Assembly (NCBI GenBank): GCA_946886245.1
Contig: CAMPIF010000240.1
Coordinates: 1 to 6,732, forward strand
Length of the DNA stretch: 6,732 nucleotides
Direction of reading: 5' to 3'
Source of the DNA: Ectopseudomonas composti
Lineage (GTDB): Bacteria > Pseudomonadota > Gammaproteobacteria > Pseudomonadales > Pseudomonadaceae
Shown here: positions 1-6,017 of the stretch, one piece after another
Layout of the letters: each line of letters opens with the position of its first letter
Position numbering within the stretch: the first letter of the stretch is position 1
Program-made: the position numbers and the translations under genes
The notes under the pieces: generated by a model
What the model saw: only the letters and a program-made list of their open reading frames with translations
Databases searched by the model: none
What the model was told of the DNA's origin: nothing

Positions 1-1
1 T

Positions 2-406
2 TTCAATATGGAAGTGCAACCGCAACTGGTACTGCTGCAGAAGACCCTGCTCAACATCGAAGGTCTGGGCCGCCAGCTCTACCCCGATCTGGATCTGTGG
101 AGCACCGCGCAGCCCTTCCTCGAACGCTGGATGCGCGAGCGCATCAGCCCGCTGCATCTGCTGCGCAACCTGCAGCAACAGGCCGAGCAGGTGCCGCACC
201 TGTCACAGATCGCCCGCGACACCCTGGAGCGTCTGCAGCAGCCGGTACAGGTCCGGACCAGCGCACCGCACGACCACTGGACGCTGCGCCTGCTTGGCGC
301 CGCGCTGATCGGCGCCGGCGCCATGCAAGGCCTGGCCCCCCTGCTGGCCACCTGGCCAGCCTGGCTGATGGTCGGCGGCGGGCTCTATCTGGTGCTGCGC
401 CGATAG
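2..406 (+). CDS. ubiB: UbiB, ubiquinone biosynthesis atypical kinase (3' end only)
   Basis: This is the C-terminal 134 residues of UbiB; the gene starts before the window and the frame is open from base 2. UbiB is a membrane-bound member of the atypical ABC1/ADCK kinase family that supports ubiquinone synthesis, probably through ATPase-linked handling of lipid intermediates. The visible part starts [20 protein letters not shown] and continues [13 protein letters not shown], a conserved UbiB segment after the kinase core. The last 40 residues form two hydrophobic segments (about 94-112 and 117-132 of the visible part) separated by a short Pro/Trp-rich turn and ending in RR, as expected for the C-terminal membrane hairpin. 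The kinase motifs lie outside the window. It is followed after 73 bases by hisI in the same direction, the usual Pseudomonas arrangement. The stop is TAG at 404-406. Confidence 0.95.
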   Translation, partial: FNMEVQPQLVLLQKTLLNIEGLGRQLYPDLDLWSTAQPFLERWMRERISPLHLLRNLQQQAEQVPHLSQIARDTLERLQQPVQVRTSAPHDHWTLRLLGAALIGAGAMQGLAPLLATWPAWLMVGGGLYLVLRR

Positions 407-479
407 CCAGTTGGCTGCGGCACTGGCACACTGAGTGAATTCACGGGCCGCGACCCGGCGAAACAGACACGGAATACCG

Positions 480-878
480 ATGAACGATTGGCTCGATGAC
501 ATCCACTGGAACGAAGACGGCCTGGTACCGGCCATCGCCCAGGACCACCAGAGCGGGCGCATCCTGATGATGGCCTGGATGAACCGCGAATCCCTCGCCC
601 TCACCGTACGCGAACAACGCGCCATCTACTGGTCGCGCTCGCGTGGCAAGCTGTGGCGCAAGGGCGAGGAATCCGGCCATGTGCAGAAACTGCACGAGCT
701 GCGGCTGGATTGCGACGCCGATGTCATCGTGCTGATGGTCGAACAGCTGGGCGGCATCGCTTGCCACACCGGTCGCGAAAGCTGCTTCTATCGGGTATAC
801 GAGAATGGCGGCTGGAAAACCGTCGACGCGGTGCTGAAAGATCCGCACGCCATCTATGCAGGACACAGCCATGAGTGA
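480..878 (+). CDS. hisI: HisI, phosphoribosyl-AMP cyclohydrolase
   Basis: This 132-residue monofunctional cyclohydrolase opens the purine ring of phosphoribosyl-AMP, the third step of histidine synthesis, in the cytoplasm. The family signatures are all present: MAWMNRES (31-38), [17 protein letters not shown] (50-66), DCDAD (77-81) and CHTGRESCF (95-103). In this family the aspartates of DCDxD (D77, D79, D81) bind Mg2+, and the cysteines C78, C95 and C102 bind Zn2+ across the dimer; all are intact. ATG at 480 was chosen because GGAA lies 5 bases upstream (471-474) and the protein then starts at the usual [14 protein letters not shown] at 435 would only add 15 non-conserved residues. The stop lies inside the start of hisE (8-base overlap), so the two are translated together. 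Unlike in enterics, HisI and HisE are not fused. Confidence 0.97.
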   Translation: MNDWLDDIHWNEDGLVPAIAQDHQSGRILMMAWMNRESLALTVREQRAIYWSRSRGKLWRKGEESGHVQKLHELRLDCDADVIVLMVEQLGGIACHTGRESCFYRVYENGGWKTVDAVLKDPHAIYAGHSHE

Positions 879-1206
879 CACCCTGAGCCGCCTGGCCGAG
901 GTGCTGGAGTCGCGCAAGGGCGCAGCAGCCGACAGCTCCTACGTCGCCAGCCTGTATCACAAGGGTCTGAACAAGATTCTGGAAAAGGTCGGCGAGGAAT
1001 CGGTGGAAACCATCCTCGCCGCCAAGGACGCCGCCGCCAGCGGTGACTGCAAGGACCTGATCTACGAAACCGCCGACCTGTGGTTCCATAGCCTGGTCAT
1101 GCTCGCCGCCCTCGGCCAGCATCCCCAGGCTGTACTGGATGAACTGGATCGCCGTTTCGGCCTCTCCGGGCACGCGGAAAAAGCCGCGCGACCGCAATCC
1201 GAATAA
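871..1206 (+). CDS. hisE: HisE, phosphoribosyl-ATP pyrophosphatase
   Basis: This 111-residue protein hydrolyses phosphoribosyl-ATP to phosphoribosyl-AMP and pyrophosphate, the step just before HisI. It belongs to the all-alpha NTP pyrophosphohydrolase (MazG-like) superfamily. The metal-binding pattern is seen in [19 protein letters not shown] (35-53; E42, E43, E46) and in [16 protein letters not shown] (63-78; E66, D69). The start is ATG at 871 with AGGA at 860-863, inside the end of hisI; the in-frame ATG at 856 lacks such spacing and would add non-conserved MQDTA. Overlap of the two genes suggests translational coupling, which makes sense for consecutive enzymes. The other histidine genes are not in the window. 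Confidence 0.96.
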   Translation: MSDTLSRLAEVLESRKGAAADSSYVASLYHKGLNKILEKVGEESVETILAAKDAAASGDCKDLIYETADLWFHSLVMLAALGQHPQAVLDELDRRFGLSGHAEKAARPQSE

Positions 1207-1229
1207 ACCTTCATTACGGAGTACATATC

Positions 1230-1463
1230 ATGGGTTTTGGCGGTATCAGCATCTGGCAACTCCTGATCATCCTGCTCATCGTGGTCATGTTGTTCGGCAC
1301 CAAGCGCCTGAAGAGCCTGGGCTCGGATCTGGGCGACGCGATCAAGGGCTTCCGTAAATCGATGGACAATGGCGAAGCCGAGAAACCGGCAGTCGAAGAG
1401 CCCAAGGGCCAGACCATCGACGCCCAGGCACGCAAGGTCGAAGAGCCAGCGAAGAAAGACTAA
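1230..1463 (+). CDS. tatA: TatA, twin-arginine translocase pore-forming subunit
   Basis: This 77-residue inner-membrane protein oligomerises to let folded Tat substrates cross the membrane. It shows the classic plan: a very short N-terminus, one transmembrane helix (about residues 6-21, [14 protein letters not shown]), the FG hinge (F22-G23), then an amphipathic helix ([22 protein letters not shown], 24-45) and a charged, disordered tail ending AKKD. The start is well supported by GGAG at 1218-1221, 8 bases upstream, and lies 23 bases after hisE, so the tat genes may be read through from the histidine genes. I saw no convincing sigma-70 promoter in that gap. It could be confused with TatE, but the genuine tatB and tatC follow directly. 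Confidence 0.97.
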   Translation: MGFGGISIWQLLIILLIVVMLFGTKRLKSLGSDLGDAIKGFRKSMDNGEAEKPAVEEPKGQTIDAQARKVEEPAKKD

Positions 1464-1466
1464 GCC

Positions 1467-1811
1467 ATGTTCGACATCGGTTTTACCGAACTGCTGCTGG
1501 TCGGTCTGGTGGCACTGGTGGTGCTCGGCCCTGAGCGCCTGCCAGGCGCCGTGCGCACGGCCAGCCTGTGGATCGGCCGGATCAAGCGCAGTTTCAACTC
1601 GATCAAGGCCGAGGTGGAACGCGAGATCGGCGCCGATGAAATTCGCCGTCAGTTGCATAACGAGCGGATTCTCGAACTCGAGCGGGAAATGCAGGCGATG
1701 AAGCAGGACATTCTCGGCACCGGTAAAAGCGACGACCCGCCAGCGCAGAGCAGTGCCAAACCGACTGCCGACACGGCCCCGAGCGTTCAGGACAAGAATC
1801 CCCAGCCATGA
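1467..1811 (+). CDS. tatB: TatB, Sec-independent translocase subunit
   Basis: TatB forms the substrate receptor complex with TatC in the inner membrane. The 114-residue protein has the TatB hallmarks: [20 protein letters not shown] with a membrane-embedded Glu (E8), then GPERLP (21-26), an amphipathic helix (about 27-57) and a charged region to about residue 85. After that comes a low-complexity tail rich in Ser, Pro, Asp and Thr. It is shorter than the TatB I remember from P. aeruginosa (about 140) or E. coli (171); the loss is in the variable tail, so function should be intact. It starts 3 bases after the tatA stop, with a purine-rich stretch at the end of tatA (GAAGAAAG) as likely ribosome site. 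Its stop overlaps the tatC start as ATGA. Confidence 0.96.
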   Translation: MFDIGFTELLLVGLVALVVLGPERLPGAVRTASLWIGRIKRSFNSIKAEVEREIGADEIRRQLHNERILELEREMQAMKQDILGTGKSDDPPAQSSAKPTADTAPSVQDKNPQP

Positions 1812-2611
1812 GCAATAATCCACAAGCCGACCAGGAAATGCCCCTGGTCTCGCACCTGGCCGAGCTGCGTACTCGCCTGTTGCGCTGTGTAGTGATCATC
1901 CTGCTGATCTTCGCCGGCCTGTTCTACTTCGCTCAGGATATCTACGCCCTGGTCGCGGCGCCGCTGCGCGCCTATCTGCCAGAAGGCGCGACCATGATCG
2001 CCACAGGGGTCGCCTCGCCGTTTCTGACGCCCTTCAAGCTGACCCTGATGTGCGCGCTGTTTCTCGGCATGCCGGTGATCCTGCACCAGATCTGGGGTTT
2101 CATCGCACCGGGGCTGTACACCCATGAGCGGCGCATCGCGGTGCCGCTGCTGATTTCCAGTATCTTTTTGTTCTACGCCGGCATGGCCTTCGCCTATTTC
2201 GTGGTGTTCCCGATCATGTTCGGCTTCTTCGCCAGCGTGACCCCGGAAGGCGTGGCGATGATGACCGACATCGGTCAGTACCTGGACTTCGTCCTGACGC
2301 TGTTCTTCGCCTTTGGCGTGGCCTTCGAGATTCCTATCGCCACCTTCCTGCTGATCTGGGTTGGCATTGTCGACGTCGCCACCCTGCGCAAGAGCCGTCC
2401 CTATGTGATCGTCGGCTGCTTCGTGGTCGGCATGGTGCTGACGCCGCCAGACGTGTTCTCGCAGACCCTGTTGGCCGTACCGATGTGGCTGCTGTTCGAG
2501 ACCGGCGTGCTGGCTGGCGCGCTGGTCAAGCGCAAGCGCGACGAGGAACTGGCCGAAGAAGAAGAAGAAGAAGCCAAGCCCGAAGACCAACCGCCCGCGC
2601 CCCTGCCGTGA
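1808..2611 (+). CDS. tatC: TatC, Sec-independent translocase multi-spanning subunit
   Basis: TatC is the six-helix membrane protein that recognises the twin-arginine signal peptide and nucleates the translocase. The 267 residues give six hydrophobic segments. Key family residues can be seen: HLAELR (16-21, with E19), P52, the SPFLTPFKL loop (70-78), F98 and E107 in [14 protein letters not shown], and E174 in GVAFEIPI. With a shift of 4 these match the E. coli positions E15, P48, F94, E103 and E170, so the signal-peptide site is intact. The cytoplasmic tail is unusual: after KRKRDEELA come six Glu codons in a row (GAA x6) and then a Pro-rich end. The start overlaps the tatB stop by 4 bases; the nearest SD-like AGGA (1789-1792) is 15 bases away, so coupling with tatB is likely. 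Confidence 0.97.
   Translation: MSNNPQADQEMPLVSHLAELRTRLLRCVVIILLIFAGLFYFAQDIYALVAAPLRAYLPEGATMIATGVASPFLTPFKLTLMCALFLGMPVILHQIWGFIAPGLYTHERRIAVPLLISSIFLFYAGMAFAYFVVFPIMFGFFASVTPEGVAMMTDIGQYLDFVLTLFFAFGVAFEIPIATFLLIWVGIVDVATLRKSRPYVIVGCFVVGMVLTPPDVFSQTLLAVPMWLLFETGVLAGALVKRKRDEELAEEEEEEAKPEDQPPAPLP
2555..2572 (+). repeat. (GAA)6 trinucleotide tract in the tatC tail
   Basis: Six perfect GAA codons in tandem encode six Glu in the cytoplasmic C-terminal tail of TatC. Length change by slippage would keep the frame, so variation would alter only the acidic tail. The tract ends 35 bases before the rsmE start codon. Confidence 0.9.
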
Positions 2612-3318
2612 ACCTGCTGCTGCTGGAAGACGCCGACTTCGTCGACGGCGATCGGGCTCGCCTCAGTGGCAGGCGTCTGAAACATCTGCATGACGTGCAT
2701 CGCGCCGAAACCGGTGACCGACTGCGCGTCGGTCGCCTTGGCGGGTTGATGGGCGACGGCCGACTGATCGCCCTGGATGCCGAACATGCCGAACTGCAAG
2801 TCAGTCTCGAGCAACCGCCACCGGCCAAGCTCGCGCTGACCCTGATCCTCGCCCTGCCCCGCCCGAAGATGCTCAAGCGCGTGCTGCAGACGGTCAGCGC
2901 CATGGGCGTGGCGCGCCTGGTACTGGTCAACAGCTATCGCGTGGAGAAGAGCTTCTGGCAGACGCCGTTTCTCGAGGCCGAGGCCATTCGCGAACAGCTG
3001 ATCCTTGGCCTGGAGCAGGCACGCGACACGGTGCTGCCCGAGGTGAGCATCGAGAAACGCTTCAAGCCCTTCGTCGAGGATCGCCTACCGGCCCTGGCAG
3101 CGGGAACGCTTGGCCTGACCGGCCACCCCGGTGATTACCCGGCCTGCCCGCGTGCCGTCGGGCAGCCCGTGACCCTGGCCATCGGCCCGGAAGGCGGCTG
3201 GATTCCCTACGAAGTCGAGCTGCTGCGCGAAGCCGCAGGCCTGCAACCGGTGCAGCTTGGCGAGCGCATTCTGCGGGTGGAGACGGCAGTGCCGGCGTTG
3301 CTGGCCAGGCTGTTCTGA
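2608..3318 (+). CDS. rsmE: RsmE, 16S rRNA (uracil-1498-N3) methyltransferase
   Basis: This 236-residue SPOUT-fold enzyme methylates N3 of U1498 in helix 44 of 16S rRNA, using S-adenosylmethionine, after small subunit assembly. An N-terminal PUA-like RNA-binding part (about 1-70, with [17 protein letters not shown]) is followed by the knotted catalytic part. The SAM-binding knot motifs are clear: LAIGPEGGW (GPEGGW at 193-198) and [11 protein letters not shown] (from 217). The length is near the family norm (about 240). GTG at 2608 is chosen because the family N-terminus begins here ([11 protein letters not shown]); it overlaps the tatC stop as GTGA. The 17 bases upstream are pyrimidine- and C-rich with no Shine-Dalgarno, which points to termination-reinitiation from tatC. 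Upstream in-frame extension would only read tatC sequence in another frame. Confidence 0.95.
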   Translation: MNLLLLEDADFVDGDRARLSGRRLKHLHDVHRAETGDRLRVGRLGGLMGDGRLIALDAEHAELQVSLEQPPPAKLALTLILALPRPKMLKRVLQTVSAMGVARLVLVNSYRVEKSFWQTPFLEAEAIREQLILGLEQARDTVLPEVSIEKRFKPFVEDRLPALAAGTLGLTGHPGDYPACPRAVGQPVTLAIGPEGGWIPYEVELLREAAGLQPVQLGERILRVETAVPALLARLF

Positions 3319-3331
3319 TGCCTCCTTGGGC

Positions 3332-3357
3332 GGTGGACAAGCTTCGCGTTGTCCACC
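3332..3357. repeat. Hairpin repeat 1 downstream of rsmE (GTAGGG-type REP-like)
   Basis: Two perfect 9-base arms, GGTGGACAA (3332-3340) and TTGTCCACC (3349-3357), flank an 8-base loop GCTTCGCG. On the minus strand the element continues outward as GTAGGG, i.e. it begins GTAGGGTGGAC. A GTAG tetranucleotide before a palindrome is the known layout of REP elements moved by RAYT (TnpA-REP) proteins. There is no T-run on either side, so it is not a canonical intrinsic terminator, although it could still shield or stop the rsmE transcript. Confidence 0.8.
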
Positions 3358-3380
3358 CTACGCACTGACTGGTAGTTGCG

Positions 3381-3420
3381 GCTAAAGCCTCTCCCACAAC
3401 AACGTGGGAGGGACTTCAGC
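3381..3420. repeat. Hairpin repeat 2, imperfect 17-bp stem
   Basis: Arms 3381-3397 (GCTAAAGCCTCTCCCAC) and 3404-3420 (GTGGGAGGGACTTCAGC) pair over 17 positions, with two mismatches and one G-T wobble, around a 6-base loop AACAAC. The core reading GTGGGAG with a GCTTTAGCC-like outer arm is similar to a very common intergenic repeat I remember from Pseudomonas genomes. A GTAG lies at 3372-3375, 5 bases before the left arm. No T-run follows. It sits between two GTAGGG-type repeats in opposite orientation. Confidence 0.75.
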
Positions 3421-3423
3421 GCT

Positions 3424-3460
3424 GTAGGGCGGACTCAGGAGCGCCAGCGAACAGCCCGCC
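3424..3460. repeat. Hairpin repeat 3 between rsmE and dtd (GTAGGG-type REP-like)
   Basis: The element begins GTAG on the plus strand. Arms GGCGGACT (3428-3435) and AGCCCGCC (3453-3460) pair with one A-C mismatch around a 17-base interior (CAGGAGCGCCAGCGAAC). Its first 11 bases, GTAGGGCGGAC, match those of repeat 1 read on the minus strand (GTAGGGTGGAC) at 10 of 11 positions, so repeats 1 and 3 are an outward-facing pair around repeat 2. It ends 20 bases before the stop codon of dtd, which is read towards it. Confidence 0.7.
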
Positions 3461-3480
3461 AAGCACGCCATACAGATGAC

Positions 3481-3918
3481 TCAAACCTCCAGCAGGAAAG
3501 TCACCGGCCCGTCGTTGACCAGGTGCACCTGCATATTGGCGCCGAAGCGTCCGGTGCCGACCTGCGGGTGCCGGGCCTTGGCCATTTCGACCAGAGCATC
3601 GAACAGCGCCGCGCCCTGAGCAGGTGGCGCGGCACTGGAGAAGCTGGGGCGCATGCCGCTTTGAGTGTCGGCTGCCAGGGTGAACTGCGAGACCAGCAAT
3701 AGCCCGCCTTGCACGTCCGTCAGCGAGCGGTTCATCTTGCCTGCCTCGTCGCCGAACACGCGATAGTTCAGCAGCTTGTGCAAGGCACGGGACAGGCTGG
3801 CCTGATCATCCTGCGGCTCGATGCCGACCAGCGCCAGCAGGCCCTGATCGATGCTGCCCAGCACCTCGCCTTCGACCTCGACCCTTGCTGCGCTGACGCG
3901 CTGGAGCAGCAGCTTCAT
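3481..3918 (-). CDS. dtd: Dtd, D-aminoacyl-tRNA deacylase
   Basis: This 145-residue cytoplasmic enzyme removes D-amino acids (such as D-tyrosine) and glycine from mischarged tRNA, keeping D-residues out of translation. The two active-site signatures are intact: SQFTLAAD (77-84), with the catalytic-site Thr80, and NDGPVTF (135-141), with the cross-subunit Gly137-Pro138 motif that excludes L-amino acids. The length equals the family norm. The start ATG at 3918 gives the expected N-terminus [21 protein letters not shown] and has GGAGG close upstream (spacing about 4, rather short). It overlaps the pip stop as ATGA, so it is probably co-transcribed and translationally coupled with pip. It is convergent with rsmE across the repeat-filled spacer. 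Confidence 0.96.
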   Translation of the reverse strand: MKLLLQRVSAARVEVEGEVLGSIDQGLLALVGIEPQDDQASLSRALHKLLNYRVFGDEAGKMNRSLTDVQGGLLLVSQFTLAADTQSGMRPSFSSAAPPAQGAALFDALVEMAKARHPQVGTGRFGANMQVHLVNDGPVTFLLEV

Positions 3919-4886
3919 GCATCCTCCGGCGGCATGTCGAGCAGGCGCCGGGCCATCTGTTCGGCCGCGCGGATCAGCGCATCGGTGATACCGGGCTCCG
4001 CTGCCGAATGGCCGGCGTCGCGGATGATCTGCAGCTCGCTGTTGGGCCAGGCCTGATGCAGCGCCCAGGCGTTATCCAGCGGGCAGATGGCATCGTAGCG
4101 GCCATGCACGATGATGCCCGGCAAGTGAGCGATCTTCGGTATGTCACGGAGCAGCTGATTGGGTTCGAGGAAGGCGTCGTTGACGAAGTAGTGGCACTCG
4201 ATACGGGCGATGGACAGCGCCCGGTGCGCCTCGCTGAAACGATCGACTACCTGGGTATTGGGACGCAGGGTGGCGGTGCGCCCTTCCCAGGTCGACCAGG
4301 CCTTGGCTGCATGCATCTGGGCAATCTGGTCGGCGCCCGTCAGGCGCTTGTAGAAGGCCTGCATCAGGTCGCCACGCTCCTCGACCGGGATGGGCGCCAC
4401 GTAATCTTCCCAGTAATCGGGGAACAGACGGCTGGCGCCTTCCTGATAGAACCAGCTGAACTCCTGCGGCCGGCACAGGAAGATGCCACGCAGGATCAGC
4501 CCATGCACGCGCTGCGGATGCGCCTGTGCATAGGCCAACGCCAGGGTCGAGCCCCAGGAGCCGCCGAACAGCACGAACTTGTCGATGCCCAGGTGTTCAC
4601 GAATACGTTCGATATCGGCGATCAGCGCCTGGGTGGTGTTGTTCTCGAGGCTCGCGTGCGGGGTGGAACGGCCACAGCCACGCTGGTCGAAGGTGACGAT
4701 GCGATACAGGGCAGGATCGAAGTAACGGCGGCTGGCTGAATCGCAACCGGCGCCAGGGCCGCCATGGATGAACAGTACCGGCAACCCGTCCGCAGAGCCA
4801 CTCTCGTCGATGTACAGCACGTGCGGTTGCTCGACCGCCAGTTCATGGCGCGCGTAGGGTTTGATCTCCGGGTACAAAGTCTGCAT
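3915..4886 (-). CDS. pip: Pip, prolyl aminopeptidase (proline iminopeptidase, family S33)
   Basis: This 323-residue alpha/beta hydrolase releases N-terminal proline from peptides, probably in the cytoplasm since no signal peptide is seen. The fold markers appear in order: HGGPG (41-45, oxyanion region), DQRGCGRS (67-74), the nucleophile elbow GGSWGS (108-113, Ser110), an acid in HGRYDAICP (Asp265) and the catalytic His in AGHSA (His293). The spacing matches the Serratia enzyme (Ser113, Asp268, His296 as I remember it) with a constant shift of 3, so the triad is complete. A cap region lies at about 140-240. ATG at 4886 has AGGAG (minus strand, 4897-4893) 6 bases upstream. It precedes dtd with a 4-base overlap; the pip-dtd pair is also known in P. 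aeruginosa. Confidence 0.96.
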   Translation of the reverse strand: MQTLYPEIKPYARHELAVEQPHVLYIDESGSADGLPVLFIHGGPGAGCDSASRRYFDPALYRIVTFDQRGCGRSTPHASLENNTTQALIADIERIREHLGIDKFVLFGGSWGSTLALAYAQAHPQRVHGLILRGIFLCRPQEFSWFYQEGASRLFPDYWEDYVAPIPVEERGDLMQAFYKRLTGADQIAQMHAAKAWSTWEGRTATLRPNTQVVDRFSEAHRALSIARIECHYFVNDAFLEPNQLLRDIPKIAHLPGIIVHGRYDAICPLDNAWALHQAWPNSELQIIRDAGHSAAEPGITDALIRAAEQMARRLLDMPPEDA

Positions 4887-4964
4887 GGTTGGCTCCTGTT
4901 GGCTGGGCTACAACTGCCGTGTTCCACTCTGCCCGGCATCATAACCATGAAAAGGAAGTTCAGC
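4887..4964. promoter_or_regulatory. Divergent spacer between pip and the lipoprotein gene; weak -10 candidate for pip
   Basis: Transcription of both neighbours must begin in or near this 78-base spacer. On the minus strand TATGAT (4943 to 4938) matches the -10 consensus at 5 of 6 positions and would give a leader of about 45 bases for pip, but no good -35 lies 16-18 bases upstream. I found no convincing promoter for the rightward gene. The spacer also holds the two ribosome sites, AGGAG for pip (4897-4893) and AAGGAAG for the lipoprotein (4952-4958). Confidence 0.3.
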
Positions 4965-5402
4965 ATGTCGATGCGTCATCTGGCCTGGTCGCTGTTTATG
5001 TCCTTCACCCTCCTGCTCGCCGGCTGCGGCGGTCATGACGACCCGCAGGCTGCTCTGGAGGCGGCCGTACAGCAGTTGCAGGACAACATCGAGGCCAAGA
5101 GCACCGGTGCGGTGCTGGAGCAGTTGCATGGCGACTTCCTGGCCCGCCAGGAACTCGACCGTGAGTGGGCCAAGCGCACCATGACCCTGCTGTTCCTGCG
5201 CCACAAGAACATCAAGGTCATCGCACTGGGCAAGAACAGCTGGATCGACGCCGCCATCAGCAGCAAGGGCTATACCGAAGCCCAGGTCGGCCTGAGCGGC
5301 GCCGAGGGGTTGATCCCCGACAGCGCGCGGCACTACTCGGTGAAGCTGGAATGGTGGCTCGACGGCGACCAATGGAAACTGGCGCGCCTGGACTGGGAGT
5401 GA
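4965..5402 (+). CDS. Small predicted lipoprotein of unknown function
   Basis: This 145-residue protein is not one I can name. The N-terminus is a lipoprotein signal peptide: MSMRH, a hydrophobic stretch (6-18) and the lipobox LLAG-C with Cys21, giving mature CGGHDDPQ. Gly at +2 with no Asp argues for the outer membrane. The mature part starts with a helix (DPQAALEAAVQQLQDNIEAK), continues LHGDFL, and ends in alternating hydrophobic segments (HYSVKLEWWLDGDQWKLARLDWE) like the last strands of an NTF2-like or cystatin-like fold; this fold guess is weak. ATG at 4965 is preferred over 4947 because AAGGAAG sits 6 bases upstream of it. ATG at 4971 is also possible. It is transcribed divergently from pip and convergently with the lipocalin gene. 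Hypothetical lipoproteins beside pip occur in other Pseudomonas, as far as I recall. Confidence 0.85.
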   Translation: MSMRHLAWSLFMSFTLLLAGCGGHDDPQAALEAAVQQLQDNIEAKSTGAVLEQLHGDFLARQELDREWAKRTMTLLFLRHKNIKVIALGKNSWIDAAISSKGYTEAQVGLSGAEGLIPDSARHYSVKLEWWLDGDQWKLARLDWE

Positions 5403-5406
5403 CGAC

Positions 5407-5455
5407 GTAGCCGGATGCAATCCGGGGGAAAATCCCCGGATTGCATCCGGGCTAC
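5407..5455. repeat. Long GTAGCC-type REP-like hairpin between convergent genes
   Basis: Arms 5407-5427 and 5434-5455 are complementary over 21 base pairs, the only defect being one extra C in the right arm, around a 6-base loop GAAAAT. Both ends read GTAG outward-in (GTAG at 5407-5410 and CTAC at 5452-5455), with the core GGATGCAATCCGG. This core is a widespread intergenic repeat type in Pseudomonas and related bacteria. It fills almost all of the 60-base gap between two convergent genes, ending 7 bases before the lipocalin stop. No T-run flanks it, so it is REP-like rather than a textbook terminator, yet it could stop or stabilise both transcripts. Confidence 0.85.
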
Positions 5456-5462
5456 AGCGGGA

Positions 5463-6005
5463 TCAATCGGCCTGGCGCCAGATCAGATCTGACGTGACGT
5501 AGCCCTGCTCGCGCGCGACGCTGAGCAGCTTGTCGCGGGTTTCCTGATCCACCTCAGGGGTGCGCGACAGCAGCCACAGGTACTTGTGCTCCGGGTGACC
5601 GACCAGCGCCACGCGGTAATCCTCGTCATGGTAGATCACCCAGTAGTCGCCCTTGATCGGCAGCAGCTTGCTGGCCCAGTTGTCGAAGCGCACCCACAGC
5701 TTGTCGGTTTGCCCTTCGACCTGAGGCTCGGCGACTCCCTTGGCCTCGATCCACTCACCGTCCTTGTCGCGGCAGCGGTTGCTCACGTCGATGCGGCCAT
5801 CGTCACGCAGGCCATAGTGCGCCTGCGACTGCACGCAGTTGCGCTGGAAGAACATCGGCAAACGTGCCAGTTCGTACCAGGTGCCCTGGTAGCGCTGCAG
5901 GTCGACCTGCATGGTCTGCGGTGGCGGTTTGGAGATGCTGCCGGTACCGGAGTTGGCACAGCCTGCGAGGGCGAGAATGGCGCTGGCGATTAGGATCGAA
6001 CGCAT
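5463..6005 (-). CDS. blc: Blc-type outer-membrane lipocalin (lipoprotein)
   Basis: This 180-residue bacterial lipocalin is predicted to be anchored to the outer membrane and to bind lipids such as lysophospholipids or fatty acids. The signal peptide MRSILIASAILALAG-C has a lipobox with Cys16; the +2 residue is Ala, which suits outer-membrane sorting. The lipocalin signature GTWYELARLP (41-50) starts the barrel, followed by FFQRNCVQSQAHY, then GDYWVIYHDEDYRVALVGHP, and the Blc-typical YLWLLSRTP near the C-terminus. Two Cys (in QRNCVQ and SNRCRD) might form a disulfide. ATG at 6005 has AGGAG at minus 6015-6011, 5 bases upstream. It begins 12 bases after the DUF3862-like gene, so the two are probably one transcript. 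In E. coli blc responds to envelope stress and stationary phase; nothing here shows that control. Confidence 0.93.
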   Translation of the reverse strand: MRSILIASAILALAGCANSGTGSISKPPPQTMQVDLQRYQGTWYELARLPMFFQRNCVQSQAHYGLRDDGRIDVSNRCRDKDGEWIEAKGVAEPQVEGQTDKLWVRFDNWASKLLPIKGDYWVIYHDEDYRVALVGHPEHKYLWLLSRTPEVDQETRDKLLSVAREQGYVTSDLIWRQAD

Positions 6006-6017
6006 GGAAGCTCCTGT

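Noticed and set aside
435..444. 10-base palindrome GTGAATTCAC between ubiB and hisI
   Set aside because: It is isolated, with no second copy or flanking operator structure seen; a palindrome of this size can arise by chance.
435..479. GTG at 435 as an earlier hisI start
   Set aside because: The added residues ([15 protein letters not shown]) are not part of the HisI family N-terminus, and ATG at 480 has a well-placed GGAA.
1062..1823. A 253-residue open frame on the minus strand across hisE, tatA and tatB
   Set aside because: It spans three certain genes and their boundaries, has no credible start and no family pattern.
1787..2590. A 267-residue open frame on the minus strand covering nearly all of tatC
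   Set aside because: It mirrors the third-position GC bias of tatC, is full of His, Gln and Asp with no family pattern, and tatC itself is certain.
3319..3480. Rho-independent terminators for rsmE and dtd
   Set aside because: The hairpins are stable but none is followed by a T-run on the relevant strand, so I list them as repeats.
4008..4739. A 243-residue open frame on the plus strand inside pip
   Set aside because: It lies wholly antisense to a clear prolyl aminopeptidase with an intact triad and shows no recognisable domain; a GC-rich shadow frame.
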